37,987 nucleotides of DNA from JAVKFY01 sp040223615 (GTDB taxonomy: Bacteria > Pseudomonadota > Alphaproteobacteria > GCA-2731375). The notes under the pieces were generated by a model, which saw only the letters and a program-made list of their open reading frames with translations, did not search any database and was not told the DNA's origin. Position 1 is the first letter of the stretch; each line of letters opens with the position of its first letter. The position numbers and the translations under genes were made by a program. Below are positions 7,154 to 15,246 of this stretch, one piece after another. The DNA is taken from contig JAVKFY010000033.1 in assembly GCA_040223615.1 (NCBI GenBank), forward strand, positions 1 to 37,987, in the 5' to 3' direction.

Positions 7154-8137
7154 ATGAGCGCACTGCAGCCGGTTGACGGCGCCGAGATCCAGATCCTGGT
7201 CGACAACGTCACCGACAGCCTGTCGACCACGCCGGATTTCGTGGAGACCGAGTTCGCTGGGCTGCAACGTCGCCGCGAGGGCCTTTGGGTGCTGGGCGGC
7301 GACTGCCTGTGCTGTGCCGCGCACGGCCTGTCCTGTCTGGTGACGCTGCGCCGGGGCGCCGAGACGCGCACGCTGTTGTTCGACACCGGGCCGGACGACG
7401 ACACCTTCGTGCGCAACATCACGCGGTTGGGCGTCGATCTCGGGCCGGTCGACGCCATGGTCCTGAGCCACGGCCACTGGGACCATGGCGGCGCGATGCT
7501 GCGGGCGTTGCAGATCATCCGCGACCATGGGCGCGGCAAGACAGTGCCGACCTACATGCACCCCGACATGTTCCGCCGCCGCGCCGCCAAGCTGCCCGAC
7601 GGCTCGTTCCGGCAGATGGCCGACGTGCCGTCGGTCGAGGCGCTGACCTTGCACGGCGCGGCGGTGGTGAACACTACCGAGGCCTCGTCGCTGTTCGGCG
7701 ACATGGCGCTGGTCAGCGGCGAGATCCCGCGCGTGACGCCGTTCGAGCGCGGCCTGCCGGGCCAGCACCGGCGCACGCTGGACGGCGAGGGCTGGGAGAA
7801 GGACGAACTGCTGATGGACGAGCGGTTCGTCGCCTTCCAGGTCGTCGGCAAGGGCCTGGTGGTGCTGAGCGCGTGCAGCCACGCCGGCATTATCAACGTG
7901 CTGACCCGTGCGCGCGAGATGTACCCCGACGTGCCGCTCTATTGCGCGATGGGCGGCCTGCACCTGTCCGGCGCCAACGAGGAGATCATTCCGGAGACCG
8001 TCGAGGCGCTGCAGGGTTTCGGGCTCAACGCCGTCGCCGCCGGCCATTGCACCGGCTGGCGCGCGCTCTCCGCGCTGCACCAGGCGTTCGGGGACAAGCT
8101 GGTGCCGCTGGCGGTGGAGAAGCGCTTCGGGTTCTGA
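7154..8137 (+). CDS. Metallo-beta-lactamase-fold hydrolase (dihydropteroate-synthase-like MBL group)
   Basis: A 327-aa member of the MBL superfamily. The metal motif is SHGHWDHGG with H106, H108, D110 and H111. Further ligands are H243 (ACSHAGIIN) and H298 (AAGHCTGW). The ends GGLHLSG and AGHCTG are typical of the archaeal MJ0301-like 'RFA-P/dihydropteroate synthase-like' group, whose physiological reaction is poorly defined in bacteria. A Cys-rich loop GGDCLCCAAHGLSC (48-61) is notable. The ATG lies 4 nt after the methyltransferase stop, so it is the third gene of the mtnA operon. It ends 5 nt before the toxin-antitoxin operator. Confidence 0.88.
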   Translation: MSALQPVDGAEIQILVDNVTDSLSTTPDFVETEFAGLQRRREGLWVLGGDCLCCAAHGLSCLVTLRRGAETRTLLFDTGPDDDTFVRNITRLGVDLGPVDAMVLSHGHWDHGGAMLRALQIIRDHGRGKTVPTYMHPDMFRRRAAKLPDGSFRQMADVPSVEALTLHGAAVVNTTEASSLFGDMALVSGEIPRVTPFERGLPGQHRRTLDGEGWEKDELLMDERFVAFQVVGKGLVVLSACSHAGIINVLTRAREMYPDVPLYCAMGGLHLSGANEEIIPETVEALQGFGLNAVAAGHCTGWRALSALHQAFGDKLVPLAVEKRFGF

Positions 8138-8142
8138 CGGGT

Positions 8143-8179
8143 TGATATCAATGATATCGAAATGATATCATTGATATCA
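8143..8179. promoter_or_regulatory. Operator of toxin-antitoxin operon: perfect 16-bp inverted repeat
   Basis: TGATATCAATGATATC (8143-8158), spacer GAAAT, GATATCATTGATATCA (8164-8179): the arms are exact reverse complements. The repeat holds four copies of the self-palindromic box TGATATC(A/G), starting at 8143, 8152, 8163 and 8172. It ends 14 nt before the antitoxin ATG and stands out as AT-rich. FitA-type ribbon-helix-helix antitoxins bind such long inverted repeats as tetramers with the toxin. A TTGATA -35-like box (8142-8147) overlaps it, so binding should block transcription. Confidence 0.88.
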
Positions 8180-8193
8180 GAATGAGGTGCCAG

Positions 8194-8433
8194 ATGGCCG
8201 CGATCACCGTTCGAAACCTGTCCGACGAGACCCACCGTGCCCTGAAGCGGCGCGCGGCCGAGCATGGCCGCAGCACCGAGGCCGAGGTCCGCGCCATCCT
8301 GGACGAGGCTGTGCAATTCGACGGGCGCCTGAAGCCGGGCGATGCGTTGGTCGAGATTTTCCGGCCCCTGGGCGGTGTCGACCTCAATATCGAGCGCGAC
8401 AGGACGCCGCCCGAGGCGCCTGACTTTGAATGA
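8194..8433 (+). CDS. FitA/VapB-type ribbon-helix-helix antitoxin
   Basis: A 79-aa antitoxin. The N-terminal strand AAITVRNLSD and helices DETHRALKRRAAEHGRS and TEAEVRAILDEAV form the Arc/MetJ-like DNA-binding fold. The acidic/Arg C-terminal tail (VDLNIERDRTPPEAPDFE) should wrap the toxin and reach its active site. I chose the second in-frame ATG (8194) because GAGGTG lies 6 nt upstream and the fold starts there; the ATG at 8182 would overlap this site. Its stop overlaps the toxin start (ATGA). It is likely autoregulated through the palindrome just upstream. Confidence 0.92.
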   Translation: MAAITVRNLSDETHRALKRRAAEHGRSTEAEVRAILDEAVQFDGRLKPGDALVEIFRPLGGVDLNIERDRTPPEAPDFE

Positions 8434-8861
8434 TCCTGGTCGACACCAACGTGGTCTCAGAGATGATGCGCGTATCTCCGAACGTGCGAGTCCGCGCTTG
8501 GCTGAATGCCCAAACTGAAGATGCCCTTTTCGTATCGGCCGTGAGCTTGGCGGAGCTCTGGTTGGGCGTCGCGCTACTGCCGCAGGGCCGGCGGCGGCGC
8601 GATTTGACCGCCACGGTGGCCGAACGCATAGCGGACTACTTCGGCGCGCGCCTGCTGCCTTTCGATGCGGTCGCCGCGGAGATCTATGCCCAGATCGTCG
8701 CCGATGCGCGTGTGCGGGGTGTCACGATCGGCATGGCGGACGGCCAAATCGCGGCGACGGCGCTCGTGCAAGGCCTTGCGGTGGCCACGCGCGATACCAC
8801 GCCCTTTGTCGCGGCTGGCCTGCGCGTGATCGATCCGTGGACGGCGCCTACGCCGGACTGA
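8430..8861 (+). CDS. FitB/VapC-type PIN-domain toxin (ribonuclease)
   Basis: A 143-aa PIN-domain endoribonuclease, the toxin of the pair. Active-site acids D5 (MILVDTNVVSE), E42 (VSLAELWLG), D104 (GMADGQIAATA) and D122 (ATRDTTPF) are all present, so the toxin looks intact. Family members cleave RNA, often tRNA or rRNA, using Mg or Mn; the target here cannot be told. The start overlaps the antitoxin stop by 4 nt (ATGA). Its 3' end overlaps the convergent ribokinase gene by 14 bp. Confidence 0.93.
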   Translation: MILVDTNVVSEMMRVSPNVRVRAWLNAQTEDALFVSAVSLAELWLGVALLPQGRRRRDLTATVAERIADYFGARLLPFDAVAAEIYAQIVADARVRGVTIGMADGQIAATALVQGLAVATRDTTPFVAAGLRVIDPWTAPTPD

Positions 8862-9750
8862 CCTCGACCCTGCCGGCCGCCGCCTTGATCGCTGCGGCGT
8901 CGGGCAGGCTGGGCTGGGCGCCTTCGGCGGTGCAGGCGAGGCTGCCGGCGGCGATGGCGTGGCGCAGCGCATCGGCTGCGCCTTGGCCGGCATAGAGTGT
9001 GGCGACGTAGGCGCCGACGAAGGCATCGCCGGCCGCCGTGGTGTCGAGTGGCTCGATGGGGAGCGCGGTGGCTTTCAGTTGCGTGCCGTCGCGCAGGGCC
9101 GCGCGGGCGCCGGCGCCGCCCAGCGTGACGATGCAGTCCAGCTCGAACGTCCCGGCAATCCAGACGGCGACGGTTTCGACGGGCTGACGATGTTGGCGGG
9201 CCAGCGTCTCGGCCTCGATCTGGTTGGCGATCAGGACGTCCAGGTTGGCGAGTGCGGTTTCGGGGATGTCGGCGGCGGGGGCCAGGTTGAGCGCGGTGCG
9301 CATGCCGGCGGCGCGGGCGGCGGCCAGCGCCTCCCAGTTGGCGGCGTGCGGGATCTCCATCTGCAGCAGCAGCCAGTCGCCGGGCGACGGGGTGAACCGG
9401 GCGGCGCTCACGGATTGGTTGGTGCCGCTGGCGACGACGATCTGGTTCTCGCCGTTGTCGTCGACGGCGATGGCGGCGGCGCCGGTGGCGCCCGCGACGG
9501 TCGAAATCCCGCTCAGGTCGACTCCGGCTTCGCGCATTGTCGCAAGCGCCTGGACGGCGAAATCATCGTCGCCGACGCAGCCCACCATGGCCACCTCGGC
9601 GCCTGCGCGCCGCGCCGCCAGCGCCTGGTTGGCGCCCTTGCCGCCGGGAAACATGGCATAACCGGGCGCCAGAACGGTCTCGCCCGGGCCCGGCAGCCGC
9701 GTCGGGCGCATCACAATGTCCAGATTGATCGAGCCGAGGACGACGATCAC
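8848..9750 (-). CDS. rbsK: Ribokinase-type PfkB sugar kinase
   Basis: ATP-dependent phosphorylation of ribose (or a similar sugar) at O5; 300 aa, cytosolic. PfkB signature 1 is GGKGANQALAARRAG (36-50) after GSINLDIV. The second signature, DTTAAGDAFVGAY (236-248), holds the catalytic base D242; the TTAAGD form is the same as in Escherichia coli ribokinase. Substrate lid residues around 10-25 and NLAPAADIP fit ribokinase better than fructokinase. No ribose transporter or mutarotase is adjacent. It is 18 nt downstream of a small same-strand ORF and overlaps the toxin gene tail to tail. Confidence 0.9.
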   Translation of the reverse strand: MIVVLGSINLDIVMRPTRLPGPGETVLAPGYAMFPGGKGANQALAARRAGAEVAMVGCVGDDDFAVQALATMREAGVDLSGISTVAGATGAAAIAVDDNGENQIVVASGTNQSVSAARFTPSPGDWLLLQMEIPHAANWEALAAARAAGMRTALNLAPAADIPETALANLDVLIANQIEAETLARQHRQPVETVAVWIAGTFELDCIVTLGGAGARAALRDGTQLKATALPIEPLDTTAAGDAFVGAYVATLYAGQGAADALRHAIAAGSLACTAEGAQPSLPDAAAIKAAAGRVEVSPA

Positions 9751-9768
9751 GGCTCGCGCACGCCCGAC

Positions 9769-9954
9769 CTAGTCGTCGCCGCCCTCCGCGGCGCCACTTG
9801 CCACGGCCATGCGTCGCCGCGGCATTTCGTCGTCGGTCGGTTCAGGCGCGGCAACGACCCTGGGGCGGTTGCCCACAGGTATCGGCCGCTTCAGCTTCTC
9901 CGCGATCACCTGCTCCAGTGTGCGCAGTGGCTGCGTCAGATAAGGGCTTGTCAT
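9769..9954 (-). CDS. Small protein of unknown function upstream of ribokinase
   Basis: A possible 61-aa protein beginning MTSPYLTQPLRTLEQVIAEK, with a basic middle (KLKRPIPVGNRPRVV) and an acidic end. I do not recognise a domain. The ATG at 9954 follows AAAGG and a GGAGGTG a little further up; a GTG at 10014 would add a glycine-rich stretch. Its position 18 nt before ribokinase on the same strand supports a real cotranscribed gene. No helix-turn-helix, signal peptide or membrane segment is visible. Confidence 0.5.
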   Translation of the reverse strand: MTSPYLTQPLRTLEQVIAEKLKRPIPVGNRPRVVAAPEPTDDEMPRRRMAVASGAAEGGDD

Positions 9955-10200
9955 CGTGGCCTTTTCACCTCCGCCTCCGCCGACCCCAACGGGCGGTTTC
10001 CACGTAGTGCTCACAAATCAACCCACAGGCTTTTCCACACCAGATGGGGCGATTCGTTGAAGCTACACTACTAGATATCGTGCCTGAACGGAATCCCCCT
10101 CACGTCAAAGCTCGTACGCGTCAGCGTCCTGCCACGCCTTTTATGGTGTCTCGAAACGGCGGTTCCGGGTTGTGATGAATCGGAGTCGTCCAGTGCCCGC
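9955..10200. other. Divergent intergenic stretch, no gene supported
   Basis: Lies between the small minus-strand ORF and the acyl-CoA dehydrogenase promoter. It is AT-richer than its surroundings (for example ACACTACTAGATATCG around 10064-10080) and should hold the promoter of the small ORF-ribokinase unit. No clear hairpin, repeat or coding signal was found. Confidence 0.4.
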
Positions 10201-10228
10201 TTGTCGGTCCCTGGCCGGCTTTCTACAC
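10201..10228 (+). promoter_or_regulatory. Candidate promoter of acyl-CoA dehydrogenase cluster
   Basis: TTGTCG (10201-10206), a 16-nt spacer and CTACAC (10223-10228), 38 nt before the ATG at 10267. The form suits the alphaproteobacterial housekeeping sigma factor. It would drive the plus-strand run of dehydrogenase and aminotransferase genes. Confidence 0.45.
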
Positions 10229-10266
10229 TTCGTCCCTCCCATCCGGCCCAGCGAGCGGAGTGCGCC

Positions 10267-11448
10267 ATGGATCTGGCCTTCAGCGCCGAAGAGACTGCCT
10301 TCGGCGAAACCGTCGAGCAGTTCGTGCGCGACAACCTGCCGCCGGCGATCGCCGCCAAGGTGCGCGACAACCTGCCGCTGACCAAGGAGGACAACCAGGT
10401 CTGGCAGCGGATCTTGAACCAGCAGGGCTGGGGCGCGCCGATCTGGCCGAAGGAGGCTGGCGGGCCCGGCTGGACGGCGGCACAGCGCTACATCTTCGAC
10501 GAGGTCTGTGGCCGTCTGGACGCGCCGCAGCAGGTGCCGTTCGGGCTGAACATGGTCGGGCCGGTGATCTACACCTTCGGCACCGACGAGCAGCAGCAGA
10601 AATACCTGCCACGTATCCTGAACATGGACGACATGTGGTGCCAGGGCTATTCCGAGCCCGGCTCCGGCTCGGACCTGGCGTCACTGCAGACCCGGGCGGT
10701 GCGCGAGGGCGACCATTATATCGTCAACGGCACCAAGACCTGGACGTCGCTGGCGCACTGGGCCGACATGATGTTCTGCCTGGTGCGGACCGACAATTCC
10801 GGCAAGCCGCAGGAGGGCATCTCCTTCCTGTTGATCGACATGAAGACGCCGGGCATCGAGGTGAAGCCGATCGTCACCATCGACCAGGGCCACCACGTCA
10901 ACATGACCTACCTGAGCGACGTGAAGGTGCCGGTGGAGAACCGCATCGGCGAGGAGAACAAGGGCTGGACCTACGCCAAGTTCCTGCTCGGCAACGAACG
11001 CAACACCATCGCCGAGGTGCCGCAGTCGAAGCAGCGGCTGCGCCGGTTGAAGGAGATCGCGCGGGCGGAACGCGCGCTGGACGACCCGCGTTTCGCGATC
11101 CGCGTCGCCGAGGCCGAAGTGGCGCTGACGGCGCTGGAGTACACCAACCTGCGCTGCCTGGCCGACGAGGCCGCCGGTAAGCCGGTCGGACCGGAAGCCT
11201 CGATGCTGAAGATCAGGGGCGCCGAGCTGCGCCAGCAGATCACCGAGCTGACGCTCGACGCGCTGGGCCCCTACGCGGTGGCCTATCCCACCGACGCGCT
11301 GCGCGAGGGCGCCAACGTGCCCGCCGTCGGACCGGACAACGGCGCCGCGTCGATCGGCGACTTCCTGTTCAGCCGCGCGGCGACGATCTACGGCGGCAGC
11401 AACGAGATTCAGCGCAACATCATCGCCAAGATGGTGCTGGGACTCTAA
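10267..11448 (+). CDS. Acyl-CoA dehydrogenase, pimeloyl-CoA dehydrogenase large subunit (PimC)-like
   Basis: An FAD enzyme introducing a 2,3-double bond in an acyl-CoA; 393 aa. The N-terminal helical domain starts MDLAFSAEE. The FAD/substrate block WCQGYSEPGSGSDLAS is followed by the middle beta domain (NGTKTWTSLAHWAD, QEGISFLLIDM), and the C-terminal helices hold EENKGWTYAKFLLGNER and IYGGSNEIQRN. In this last motif the usual YEG glutamate is Gly, so the catalytic base must be elsewhere, as in several family branches. The start was set at ATG 10267 (GCGGAG upstream); the in-frame GTG at 10201 lies in the promoter. Closest in style to PimC, which pairs with a PimD subunit. The next gene is a paralogue. 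Confidence 0.9.
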   Translation: MDLAFSAEETAFGETVEQFVRDNLPPAIAAKVRDNLPLTKEDNQVWQRILNQQGWGAPIWPKEAGGPGWTAAQRYIFDEVCGRLDAPQQVPFGLNMVGPVIYTFGTDEQQQKYLPRILNMDDMWCQGYSEPGSGSDLASLQTRAVREGDHYIVNGTKTWTSLAHWADMMFCLVRTDNSGKPQEGISFLLIDMKTPGIEVKPIVTIDQGHHVNMTYLSDVKVPVENRIGEENKGWTYAKFLLGNERNTIAEVPQSKQRLRRLKEIARAERALDDPRFAIRVAEAEVALTALEYTNLRCLADEAAGKPVGPEASMLKIRGAELRQQITELTLDALGPYAVAYPTDALREGANVPAVGPDNGAASIGDFLFSRAATIYGGSNEIQRNIIAKMVLGL

Positions 11449-11508
11449 TCGGCATCCATGCTAGCAACGGCGCGTCTTGGGCGCCCGCCACAGGAGTTTT
11501 TCGACGCC

Positions 11509-12702
11509 ATGGATCTGAGCTGGGACGACGAGTTGCGCGACTTCCAGCAGGAGGTCCGGGACTGGCTGCGCGCCAACCTGCCGGCCGACATCAAGGCCAA
11601 GGTGGACGAGGGCCGCGGACCGTCGCGCGACGATCTCGTGCGCTGGCAGAAGATGCTGCACGAGAAGGGCTGGATCGCGCCGGCCTGGCCCACCGAGTAT
11701 GGCGGGACCGGGTGGGACGTGGTGCGCCGCTACATCTTCGCCGAGGAAATGGCGGCGGCCGGCTCGCCGCGCCTGCTGGCGTTCGGCCTGTCGATGGTCG
11801 GGCCGGTGATCTACACCTTCGGCAGCGACGAACAGAAACAGAAGTACCTGCCGCGCATCCTGGCCAGCGACGACTGGTGGTGCCAGGGCTATTCCGAGCC
11901 GGGCTCCGGCTCCGACCTGGCCAGCGTGTCGACCAAGGCGGTGCGCGAGGGCGACCACTATGTCGTCAACGGCACCAAGACCTGGACCACCCTGGCGCAG
12001 CACGCCGACCACATGTTCTGCCTGGCGCGAACGGATACGAGCGTGAAGCCGCAGGAGGGCATCTCCTTCCTGCTGATCGACATGCGCCAGCCCGGCGTCG
12101 AGGTGAAGCCGATCGTCACCATCGACGGCTCAGCCGAAGTCAACATGGTCTATCTGACCGACGTGAAAGTGCCGGTCGAGGATCGCGTCGGCGAGGAGAA
12201 CAAGGGCTGGACCTACGCCAAGTTCCTGCTCGGCCACGAGCGTTTCGGCATCGCCGGCATCGGCCGCTCGAAAGCGCAACTCGAACGCCTGAAGCGGATC
12301 GCGGCGATGGAGACCGCCGAGGCGGAACCGCTGATCGAGGACCGTGACTTCGCGCATGCCGTCGCCGATGTCGAGCTGGAACTGACCGCGCTGGAGTATA
12401 CCGAGCTGCGGCTGTTGCTGGCGGCGCGCGACGGCCAGGTCGGCGCCGAACCGAGCCTGCTCAAGGTCAAGGGCACCGAGGTGCAGCAGATGCTGACCGA
12501 GCTGCTGATGCGGGCGGTCGGCTACTATGCCGCGCCCTATTCGCGCGAGGCGATGACCGAGGGCTGGAACGAGGCGCCGATCGGCCCGGCCCACGCTTTC
12601 TCGCTGGCGCCGACCTACTTCAACTGGCGCAAGGTGTCGATCTACGGCGGCACCAACGAGATCCAGAAGAACATCATGGCCAAGATGGTCCTGGGCATGT
12701 GA
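11509..12702 (+). CDS. Acyl-CoA dehydrogenase, PimC-like paralogue
   Basis: A 397-aa FAD-dependent acyl-CoA dehydrogenase sharing long blocks with the preceding gene, including WCQGYSEPGSGSDLAS, KPQEGISFLLIDM and EENKGWTYAKFLLG. The C-terminal motif is SIYGGTNEIQKNIMAKMVLG, again lacking the YEG glutamate. The two genes therefore look like an old tandem duplication. The ATG at 11509 follows CAGGAG and gives the conserved MDLSWDDELRDF start; the frame is open upstream to 11458 without a better signal. It could form an alpha2beta2 enzyme with the PimD-like subunit 40 nt downstream. Substrate is likely a medium or dicarboxylic acyl-CoA by analogy. Confidence 0.9.
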   Translation: MDLSWDDELRDFQQEVRDWLRANLPADIKAKVDEGRGPSRDDLVRWQKMLHEKGWIAPAWPTEYGGTGWDVVRRYIFAEEMAAAGSPRLLAFGLSMVGPVIYTFGSDEQKQKYLPRILASDDWWCQGYSEPGSGSDLASVSTKAVREGDHYVVNGTKTWTTLAQHADHMFCLARTDTSVKPQEGISFLLIDMRQPGVEVKPIVTIDGSAEVNMVYLTDVKVPVEDRVGEENKGWTYAKFLLGHERFGIAGIGRSKAQLERLKRIAAMETAEAEPLIEDRDFAHAVADVELELTALEYTELRLLLAARDGQVGAEPSLLKVKGTEVQQMLTELLMRAVGYYAAPYSREAMTEGWNEAPIGPAHAFSLAPTYFNWRKVSIYGGTNEIQKNIMAKMVLGM

Positions 12703-12742
12703 GCCCGGAGAGGCAAGAACAAACGACGAGAGGACGCGTCAC

Positions 12743-13873
12743 ATGGATTTCTCCCTTTCGGAAGAACAACAACTGCTGAAAGACAGCCTCGACCGGTTCG
12801 TGCGCGAGGCCTACGAATTCGAGAAGCGCCGCAAGCTGATCACCACCGACGAGGGCTTCAGTCGCGACAACTGGAAGCAGATGGCCGAGCTCGGCTGGCT
12901 TGCCGTGGCGCTGCCGGAAGAGTTCGGCGGCATCGGCGGCGGCCCGGTGGAAACCATGCTGATCATGGAGGCGATCGGCCGCGGGCTGGTGGTCGAGCCG
13001 TACTTCCCGACCGTGGTGCTGGGCAGCAACATCCTGCTGTTCGGCGGCAACGAGGCACAGCAGCGCGAATTGTTGCCGCAACTCGCCGACGGCAGCCTGA
13101 TGCTGAGCTTCGGCTACACCGAGCGGCAGTCGCGCTACGACCTGTTCGACGTCGCCTTCGAAGCCAAGAAGGATGGCGCCGGCTATGTGCTGTCGGGCCA
13201 CAAGGGCGTGGTGTTCAACGCCGCCACCGCCGACAAGATCATCGTCTCGGCGCGCACCGCCGGCGGCCAGCGCGACCACGAGGGCATAACGTTGTTCCTG
13301 GTCGACGCCGATTCCGACGGCCTGAGCCGGCGCGACTACCCCACCGTCGACGGTCTGCGCGCCTCGGAGCTGCATTTCGACAACGTGAAGGTCGGCGCCG
13401 GCGCGGTGATCGGCGAGGTCGACAACGGCCTGCCGCTGATCGAGAAGGTCGCCGACCACGCCATCGCGGCGCTGGTGGCCGAGGGCGTCGGTTGCATGTC
13501 GGTGCTGGTCGACACCACCAACGAGTACCTGAAGACGCGAAAGCAGTTCGGCGTGCCGCTGTCGAAATTCCAGGTGCTGCAGCACCGCATGGTCGACTGC
13601 TTCATGGAGACCGAGCAGGCGCGCTCGATGGCCTACATGGTCACGCTCAAGCTGGCCGGCACCACCGACGCGGAACGCCGCAAGGCGGCGGCCGGCGCCA
13701 AGGTGCAGATCGGCAAGGGCGGCCGCTTCGTCGGCCAGGAGTCGGTGCAGATGCACGGCGGCATGGGCATGACCGACGAACTGTCGGTCGGCCACTACTT
13801 CAAGCGCCTGACGATGATCAATACCATCTTCGGCGACCACGACTATCACCTGAAGCGGTTCTCCGAGTACTGA
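12743..13873 (+). CDS. Acyl-CoA dehydrogenase, pimeloyl-CoA dehydrogenase small subunit (PimD)-like
   Basis: A 376-aa member of the family's 'small subunit' branch. It begins MDFSLSEEQQLLKDSLDRFV, with EEFGGIGGGPVETMLIMEA near 55 and FGYTERQSRYDLFDV in place of the usual WMTGEPGAGSD FAD/substrate motif. The C-terminus has YLKTRKQFGVPLSKFQVLQH, VQMHGGMGMTDELSVGHYFKRL and IFGDHDYHLKRF, so both the YEG glutamate and the standard substrate loop are altered. This pattern is known in heteromeric dehydrogenases, where the subunit completes a shared active site. It lies 40 nt after the second PimC-like gene and is probably its partner. Start ATG follows GAGAGGACG. Confidence 0.88.
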   Translation: MDFSLSEEQQLLKDSLDRFVREAYEFEKRRKLITTDEGFSRDNWKQMAELGWLAVALPEEFGGIGGGPVETMLIMEAIGRGLVVEPYFPTVVLGSNILLFGGNEAQQRELLPQLADGSLMLSFGYTERQSRYDLFDVAFEAKKDGAGYVLSGHKGVVFNAATADKIIVSARTAGGQRDHEGITLFLVDADSDGLSRRDYPTVDGLRASELHFDNVKVGAGAVIGEVDNGLPLIEKVADHAIAALVAEGVGCMSVLVDTTNEYLKTRKQFGVPLSKFQVLQHRMVDCFMETEQARSMAYMVTLKLAGTTDAERRKAAAGAKVQIGKGGRFVGQESVQMHGGMGMTDELSVGHYFKRLTMINTIFGDHDYHLKRFSEY

Positions 13874-13896
13874 GCCGCGCCGCCACGGGGGCCACG

Positions 13897-15234
13897 ATGA
13901 GCAAGCCGATCACTTCCGCCGACACGCCGCCGAACGACCTGGCCGCGTTCTGGATGCCGTTCACGGCGAACCGCCAGTTCAAGGCGGCGCCGCGCCTGCT
14001 CGTCGCCGCCGACGGCATGCACTACAAGAGCCACGACGGCCGCGACATTCTCGACGGCACCGCCGGCCTGTGGTGCGTCAATGCCGGCCACGGCCAGCAG
14101 AAGATCAAGGACGCGGTCAAGGCGCAGATCGACGTCATGGACTACGCGCCGAACTTCCAGATGGGCCACCCGCTGGTGTTCGAGCTGGCCAACCGGATCG
14201 CGCAGATCACGCCTGACGGCATGGACCGCGTGTTCTTCTGCAACTCCGGCTCGGAAGCCGTCGACAGCGCGCTGAAGATCGCCATCGCCTATCACCGGGT
14301 GCGCGGCGAGGGCGCCCGCACGCGGCTGATCGGGCGTGAGCGCGGCTATCACGGCGTCGGCTTCGGCGGCATCTCGGTCGGCGGCATCGTCGGCAACCGC
14401 AAGCTGTTCGGCCCGCTGATGAACGGCGTCGACCACATCCGCCACACCCACGACCTGGAGCACAACGCGCACAGCCGCGGGCAGCCCGAGTGGGGCGCGC
14501 ACCTGGCCGACGACCTGGAGCGACTGGTGACCTTGCACGACGCCTCGACCATCGCGGCGGTGATCGTGGAGCCGGTGGCCGGGTCGACCGGCGTGCTGAT
14601 CCCGCCGAAGGACTACCTGCAGCGCCTGCGCGACATCTGCGACAAGCACGGCATCCTGCTGATCTTCGACGAGGTCATCACCGGCTTCGGGCGCCTGGGC
14701 GCGGCCTTCGCGGCGGACTATTTCGGCGTCAAGCCGGACATGATGAGCTGCGCCAAGGGCCTGACCAACGGCACCATCCCGATGGGCGCGGTGGTCTGCC
14801 GCGACGAGATTCACGACGCATTCATGGCCGGCAACGAATCCGTCATCGAGCTGCCGCACGGCTACACCTATTCCGGCAGCCCGGTGGCCGCGGCGGCCGG
14901 CGTGGCGACGATGGAGATCTACCAGGAGCAGGGCCTGTTCGAGCGCGCCGCCTCGCTCGCCCAGTATTGGGAAGACGCGATCCATTCGCTGAAAGACGCG
15001 CGCCACGTCATCGACCTGCGCAATCTTGGCATCATCGGCGGTATCGAGCTGGAATCGCGCCCTGGCGAACCCGGCAAGCGCGGCTACGAGGCCTTCGTGC
15101 GTGCCTACGAGAAGGGCGTGCTGATCCGCGTTACCGGCGACATCATCGCGCTGTCGCCGCCGCTGATCGTCGAGAAGTCGCACATCGACCAGATGGTGGA
15201 GACCGTCGCCGAGGTGCTGAAGACGGTCGACTGA
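13897..15234 (+). CDS. Omega-amino acid (beta-alanine):pyruvate aminotransferase
   Basis: A class III PLP-dependent transaminase, 445 aa. It moves the amino group of beta-alanine or another omega-amino acid to pyruvate, giving a semialdehyde and alanine. The N-terminal substrate region FWMPFTANRQFKAAPRLL and GTAGLWCVNAGH (54-65) match the beta-alanine:pyruvate branch. PLP contacts are CNSGSEAVDSALK (115-127), YHG (151-153), the Asp in LLIFDEVITGFGR (254-266), and Lys287 in SCAKGLTNG. The ATG at 13897 was chosen because the protein's conserved part starts there; the open frame extends upstream inside the dehydrogenase gene only by chance. It starts 23 nt after the PimD-like gene and is followed, after a repeat, by alanine dehydrogenase, which can recycle its product. 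Confidence 0.93.
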   Translation: MSKPITSADTPPNDLAAFWMPFTANRQFKAAPRLLVAADGMHYKSHDGRDILDGTAGLWCVNAGHGQQKIKDAVKAQIDVMDYAPNFQMGHPLVFELANRIAQITPDGMDRVFFCNSGSEAVDSALKIAIAYHRVRGEGARTRLIGRERGYHGVGFGGISVGGIVGNRKLFGPLMNGVDHIRHTHDLEHNAHSRGQPEWGAHLADDLERLVTLHDASTIAAVIVEPVAGSTGVLIPPKDYLQRLRDICDKHGILLIFDEVITGFGRLGAAFAADYFGVKPDMMSCAKGLTNGTIPMGAVVCRDEIHDAFMAGNESVIELPHGYTYSGSPVAAAAGVATMEIYQEQGLFERAASLAQYWEDAIHSLKDARHVIDLRNLGIIGGIELESRPGEPGKRGYEAFVRAYEKGVLIRVTGDIIALSPPLIVEKSHIDQMVETVAEVLKTVD

Positions 15235-15246
15235 TGCCGCGTCTTC

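Noticed and set aside
10267..12702. Recent duplication or assembly artefact of the two acyl-CoA dehydrogenases
   Set aside because: The two proteins differ throughout, especially at the N-terminus and near the C-terminus, so they are old paralogues, not a duplicated read region.
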